Made by a program: the position numbers and the translations under genes
Part shown: piece by piece, positions 60,815 to 64,000 of the stretch
Numbering within the stretch: the stretch's first letter is position 1
Layout: each line of letters starts with the position of its first letter
The notes under the pieces: generated by a model
What the model was told of the DNA's origin: nothing
What the model saw: the letters and a program-made list of their open reading frames with translations, nothing else
Database searches by the model: none
NCBI GenBank assembly: GCA_041916675.1
Contig: JAYRZB010000004.1
Span: forward strand, 62,001-126,000
DNA from: JAYRZB01 sp041916675
GTDB lineage: Bacteria; Pseudomonadota; Alphaproteobacteria; Rhizobiales; Devosiaceae
Length of the DNA stretch: 64,000 nt
Direction: 5' to 3'

Positions 60815-61788
60815 GCTTTCCGGACCTGATCCCGGACCTTGAGCCCTGGATATCAGAGGTTCGCGGCCGCTTGATCCACAATCAGCCGCTGAGTGAGATC
60901 ACCTGGTTTCGCGTTGGCGGACCGGCGCAGCTGTTCTTTCAGCCTGCCGACGAGGCGGACCTGCAGTTCTTCCTCAGGCACCTGCCCGAGACGATCAAGG
61001 TCACCGTGATTGGCCTTGGCTCAAACCTCCTGATCCGGGATGGCGGCCTTGATGGCGTCGTCATCCGTCTGTCAGCCAAAGGTTTTGGCAGTGCTGAGGT
61101 TGTGGGAGAAAACCGGATTCGCGTCGGTGCGGCCATGCCCGATGTGAAGGTTGCCACCTTCGCGGCCGAAGCAGGCATCGACGGTCTAACCTTTTATCGC
61201 GGCATTCCCGGCGGTATCGGCGGGGCGCTCTACATGAATGCCGGATGCTATGGCACCGAGACGCGCGATCGCATGGTTGAACTGCGTGCGGTGACCCGCC
61301 AGGGCGAGATCGTTACGCTCTCGAATGCGGACATGGGCTATGTCTACCGCAAGTCGAACGGGCCGCGCGGTGCAGTCTACACCTCCGCCGTCTACAAGGG
61401 TTTCCCTGGCGACCCCACTGCCATTCTTGATCGCATGCGAGAGATCACCGAAACCCGTGAGGCGAGCCAGCCGACCAAGGCGCGCACCGGTGGCTCGACA
61501 TTCAAGAACCCGGAAGGTCATTCAAGCTGGAAGCTCGTCGATGAAGCAGGCTGCCGCGGATTGACGATCAACCAGGCGCAGGTTTCGGAAAAGCACTGCA
61601 ATTTCCTTCTCAACCTTGATGATGCGAGCGCGCACGACATCGAATTGTTGGGTGAAACGGTGCGCAATCGCGTGCGTGCAAAGTCGGGCATCGACCTGAA
61701 GTGGGAAATCCGCCGCATGGGTCACTTTGTTCCCGGGCAGGAAGTCCGCGAGTTTCTGGATGGCGACGTCTTCACCGGAGTGGTCTGA
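60811..61788 (+). CDS. murB: UDP-N-acetylenolpyruvoylglucosamine reductase MurB
   Basis: The ATG at 60811 (MSFPDLIPDLEPWISEVRGR) overlaps the murC stop; longer in-frame extension into murC is rejected. The 325-residue FAD enzyme makes UDP-MurNAc. FAD-site VIGLGSNLLIRDGGLDGVVI, GIPGGIGGALYMNAGCYG with the catalytic-zone residues, and the type II (no insertion) GGSTFKNPEGHSSWKLVDEA with the active Ser/Cys region. Two bases before ddl. Confidence 0.95.
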   Translation: MSFPDLIPDLEPWISEVRGRLIHNQPLSEITWFRVGGPAQLFFQPADEADLQFFLRHLPETIKVTVIGLGSNLLIRDGGLDGVVIRLSAKGFGSAEVVGENRIRVGAAMPDVKVATFAAEAGIDGLTFYRGIPGGIGGALYMNAGCYGTETRDRMVELRAVTRQGEIVTLSNADMGYVYRKSNGPRGAVYTSAVYKGFPGDPTAILDRMREITETREASQPTKARTGGSTFKNPEGHSSWKLVDEAGCRGLTINQAQVSEKHCNFLLNLDDASAHDIELLGETVRNRVRAKSGIDLKWEIRRMGHFVPGQEVREFLDGDVFTGVV

Positions 61789-61790
61789 GC

Positions 61791-62711
61791 ATGAGCAAGC
61801 ACGTCGCTGTCCTGATGGGTGGCCTCTCAAATGAACGCGCCGTGTCCCTGTCGTCGGGCAAAGGTTGTGCCGAAGCCTTGCGCCGCGCAGGCTACCAGGT
61901 AACCGAACTTGACGTCGGGTATGACGTTGCGGAGCGGTTGCGCGAAATCAGGCCGGACGTTGTCTTCAATGCTCTTCACGGTCGCTATGGCGAAGACGGC
62001 ACCATCCAGGGCGTTCTCGAGTTTCTGCGAATTCCCTACACCCACTCAGGCGTGCTGGCTTCTGCATTGGCCATGGACAAGCACCAGACCAAGATCATGC
62101 TCAAGGCTGCCGGAATTCCGGTGACTGATCATGTGGTGGCATCGCGGGGCGAGATTGCCAAATCGCACTTGATGGCGCCGCCCTATGTGATCAAGCCGGT
62201 GGCCGATGGGTCAAGCGTTGGCATTTTCATCGTCAAGGCCGACCAGAGCCATCCACCCCAGGAAATACTAGGCGAGGACTGGAAGGGCGGTGAGATGCTG
62301 ATGGTCGAGCGTTATATCGCTGGACGCGAGCTGACTTGCGCGGTGATGGGGGACGTGGCCCTTGGGGTGACTGAAATCGTCACCGACCTGCATTTCTACA
62401 ACTACGAGGCCAAATACTCGGCAGGTGGGTCCAAACACGTCATTCCTGCGCAGATTTCACCGAAAATTTACGACAAAGTGCAGAAGATGAGCCTGAAGGC
62501 GCACGTGGCGCTTGGCTGTCGAGGCATCACCCGGACTGACTTCCGCTACAACGATCAGGCGGGCGAAGACGGTGAGCTTGTCTGTCTGGAAATCAACACC
62601 CAGCCCGGCATGACCCCAACCTCCCTGGCACCCGAGCAGGCCGCCCACGCTGGGCACTCCTTCGAAGAACTGGTCGCCTGGATGGTGGAGGACGCGAGTT
62701 GCAACAGGTAG
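61791..62711 (+). CDS. ddl: D-alanine:D-alanine ligase
   Basis: The ATG at 61791 (MSKHVAVLMGGLSNERAVSL) lies two bases after the murB stop; an earlier in-frame start is inside murB. The 306-residue ATP-grasp enzyme shows VFNALHGRYGEDGTIQGVLE, YTHSGVLASALAMDKHQTK, PYVIKPVADGSSVGIFIV and VCLEINTQPGMTPTSLAPEQ. The dipeptide product feeds murF. Which Ddl paralogue (A/B) cannot be said, but its dcw position suggests DdlB. It ends inside a possible upstream TTG start of ftsQ. Confidence 0.95.
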   Translation: MSKHVAVLMGGLSNERAVSLSSGKGCAEALRRAGYQVTELDVGYDVAERLREIRPDVVFNALHGRYGEDGTIQGVLEFLRIPYTHSGVLASALAMDKHQTKIMLKAAGIPVTDHVVASRGEIAKSHLMAPPYVIKPVADGSSVGIFIVKADQSHPPQEILGEDWKGGEMLMVERYIAGRELTCAVMGDVALGVTEIVTDLHFYNYEAKYSAGGSKHVIPAQISPKIYDKVQKMSLKAHVALGCRGITRTDFRYNDQAGEDGELVCLEINTQPGMTPTSLAPEQAAHAGHSFEELVAWMVEDASCNR

Positions 62712-62722
62712 GGAGCAAAGCG

Positions 62723-63667
62723 ATGACCGCCACAGCCGTGGTGGTTGATCCGCGCCGTTTGCCTGTTCCAATCCGCAAGCCGTCCAGCCGCGCGCTGGTC
62801 AATGCCCGCCATGCCTGGGTTTTGCACAAGCGCGTGCTGCTGCGCTTGCTGGCTGCCGCCGCAGTGCTGGTCGGTGTCACGGCGGTTTATGAAGCCCGGG
62901 ATGCCATTGGCACGGGTGTGGCGACTCTGAGCGGGATGCTGCAGGGTGAATTCGCCGATGCTGGCTTTGGCATCGACCAGATCCAGATTACCGGCCAGAC
63001 CCTGACCAGCGAGGCCGAGATTTTCAAAGCCCTGGCAGTCGAACCGCGTACATCGACAGTTAATTTTGACGCCGAAGCTGCACGTAGCCGGATTGCCGAC
63101 TTGCCGTCGGTTGATGCGGTTACGGTGCGCAAGGTTTATCCAGGGCAACTTGTTGTTTCGATCACCGAGAAGGTGCCCGTCGCGCGCTGGCGCGTGGATG
63201 GCGTGACTTTTGTCGTTGATGCCGCAGGCGAGCAGATCGGTGAAGATCGCGGCGCATACGGAGAGTTGCCGCTCGTCGTTGGCGACGGTGCCGCCGACGA
63301 CGCGCTAGTGATGATCCGTGCTCTTGATCGCTTCGACAGCCTCAAGACCGGCCTGATTGCTCTGTCGCGCATCGCCGACCGGCGTTGGGATATGATCTTC
63401 GACAGCGGGATGCGGGCGCAGCTGCCGGAGCAGGGGGTAGCGCAGGCGCTGGCGCAGTTGGTCATTCTCCAGCGCGACTATCAGTTGCTTGATCGTGACG
63501 TCACTCTGATTGACTTGCGGGTGCCGGGTCTCCTGGCACTCAAGCCATCCGAGGCTTTGGCCGAACAGCGGGCCAAGGACGCAAAGACCAAGCCAAAAGC
63601 ACCAAAGCCTGCCGACAGCGAATATGCGACCCCGGCCGAGAATGCCGCAGGAACCACCAAGCCATGA
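62723..63667 (+). CDS. ftsQ: Cell division protein FtsQ
   Basis: The ATG at 62723 (MTATAVVVDPRRLPVPIRKP) has GGGAG eight bases upstream, better than the in-frame TTG at 62699. The 314-residue protein has a cytosolic N-terminus, one helix (LLRLLAAAAVLVGVTAVYEA, about 44-63), then a POTRA domain (FGIDQIQITGQTLTSEAEIF, KALAVEPRTSTVNFDAEAAR) and the FtsQ domain (VRKVYPGQLVVSITEKVPVA). The extra Lys/Pro-rich C-terminal tail (about 25 residues) is common in alphaproteobacteria. Stop overlaps the ftsA start. Confidence 0.93.
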   Translation: MTATAVVVDPRRLPVPIRKPSSRALVNARHAWVLHKRVLLRLLAAAAVLVGVTAVYEARDAIGTGVATLSGMLQGEFADAGFGIDQIQITGQTLTSEAEIFKALAVEPRTSTVNFDAEAARSRIADLPSVDAVTVRKVYPGQLVVSITEKVPVARWRVDGVTFVVDAAGEQIGEDRGAYGELPLVVGDGAADDALVMIRALDRFDSLKTGLIALSRIADRRWDMIFDSGMRAQLPEQGVAQALAQLVILQRDYQLLDRDVTLIDLRVPGLLALKPSEALAEQRAKDAKTKPKAPKPADSEYATPAENAAGTTKP

Positions 63668-64000
63668 TGACCGACGCCATGACCATGCGGCTCAAGCCAC
63701 TCCAGCCCGGACGCACTTCCCTTGTCGCGGTGCTTGATGTGGGGTCGACCAAAATCTGCTGTGTCATCGCTCGCCTCAGCCCGCGCCCTGAGGGTAAGGC
63801 TCTCAAGGGGCGCACCCACGCCGCCGAGGTTATCGGCTTTGGTTATGGTCCCTCGTCGGGCATCAAGAGTGGGGTCATTACAGACCTCGATAAGGCCGAG
63901 CAGGCCATCCGCTCGGTTGTGGGGATGGCCGAGCGCGCCGCTGGCCTCACCGTCCAGTCGGTTATCGTCAATGTCACAGCCGGTCGACTGGGCTCGGAAA
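63664..64000 (+). CDS. ftsA: Cell division protein FtsA (3' end outside window)
   Basis: Starts at ATG 63664 (or 63667), overlapping the ftsQ stop, and stays open to the right edge. The visible 112 residues carry VAVLDVGSTKICCVIARLSP, the phosphate-1 nucleotide loop of the actin-like fold, then VIGFGYGPSSGIKSGVITDL and AEQAIRSVVGMAERAAGLTV, the FtsA-specific 1C-adjacent segment. FtsA anchors FtsZ to the membrane. ftsZ would be expected next, outside the window. Confidence 0.96.
   Translation, partial: MMTDAMTMRLKPLQPGRTSLVAVLDVGSTKICCVIARLSPRPEGKALKGRTHAAEVIGFGYGPSSGIKSGVITDLDKAEQAIRSVVGMAERAAGLTVQSVIVNVTAGRLGSE

Overview
The window is a GC-rich chromosomal segment from an alphaproteobacterium, most likely of the order Hyphomicrobiales. 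I lean towards a Devosia-like genus, but that is inferred from gene content and gene order, not from a marker comparison. Supporting signs are the cell-division and peptidoglycan (dcw) cluster with alphaproteobacterial FtsL/FtsQ/FtsA, a class A RNase P RNA, a divergent oxyR-katA pair, a DUF2336 protein, an ArsR-methyltransferase fusion before metF, and a Rhizobiales-style urease operon. No phage, transposase, integrase, CRISPR array or tRNA was found. The segment is an ordinary chromosome backbone with a few lineage-specific genes.

Layout. 1-9.2 kb: the end of a motB-like gene; a leftward operon of membrane protein, XRE repressor and quinone-oxidoreductase-like enzyme; a lone FAD monooxygenase; a small secreted protein; a divergent phytanoyl-CoA-dioxygenase/AraC pair; a slipin; a LysE exporter; a nucleoside hydrolase. 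9.3-12.5 kb: an AI-2E-type permease and a CPA2 cation/proton antiporter. 12.6-23.8 kb: a compact glycogen operon glgP-glgB-glgC-glgA-pgm-glgX that carries both synthesis (pgm, glgC, glgA, glgB) and breakdown (glgP, glgX). 23.8-31.1 kb: a leftward urease operon ureD-ureA-ureB-X-ureC-mliC-like-ureE-ureF-DUF3995-like-ureG-GNAT, with three or four non-canonical passengers and a mosaic palindromic repeat inside. 31.1-32.7 kb: a 730-base gap with a long dyad and an orphan terminator, then a secreted protein with a collagen-like Gly-Pro tract.

32.7-49.4 kb: ald with a divergent Lrp regulator, a tandem-repeat secreted protein, DUF2461, ettA, tam, an alpha/beta hydrolase, a host-attachment-type protein, rarD with a MOSC protein, oxyR-katA, DUF2336, an ArsR-methyltransferase fusion with metF behind a perfect 24-base palindrome, a proline-rich anchored protein, and a TerB/J-domain protein. 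49.4-64 kb: rnpB, then the dcw cluster rsmH-ftsL-ftsI-murE-murF-mraY-ftsW-murG-murC-murB-ddl-ftsQ-ftsA (ftsA cut by the window edge). Neither mraZ nor murD is present at its usual place.

No single locus is convincingly a wholly new system. The best leads are the unknown membrane and periplasmic passengers translationally coupled to urease maturation genes, the long dyad before ureD, the candidate small RNA ending at 31678, and the palindrome-controlled ArsR-methyltransferase/metF unit.
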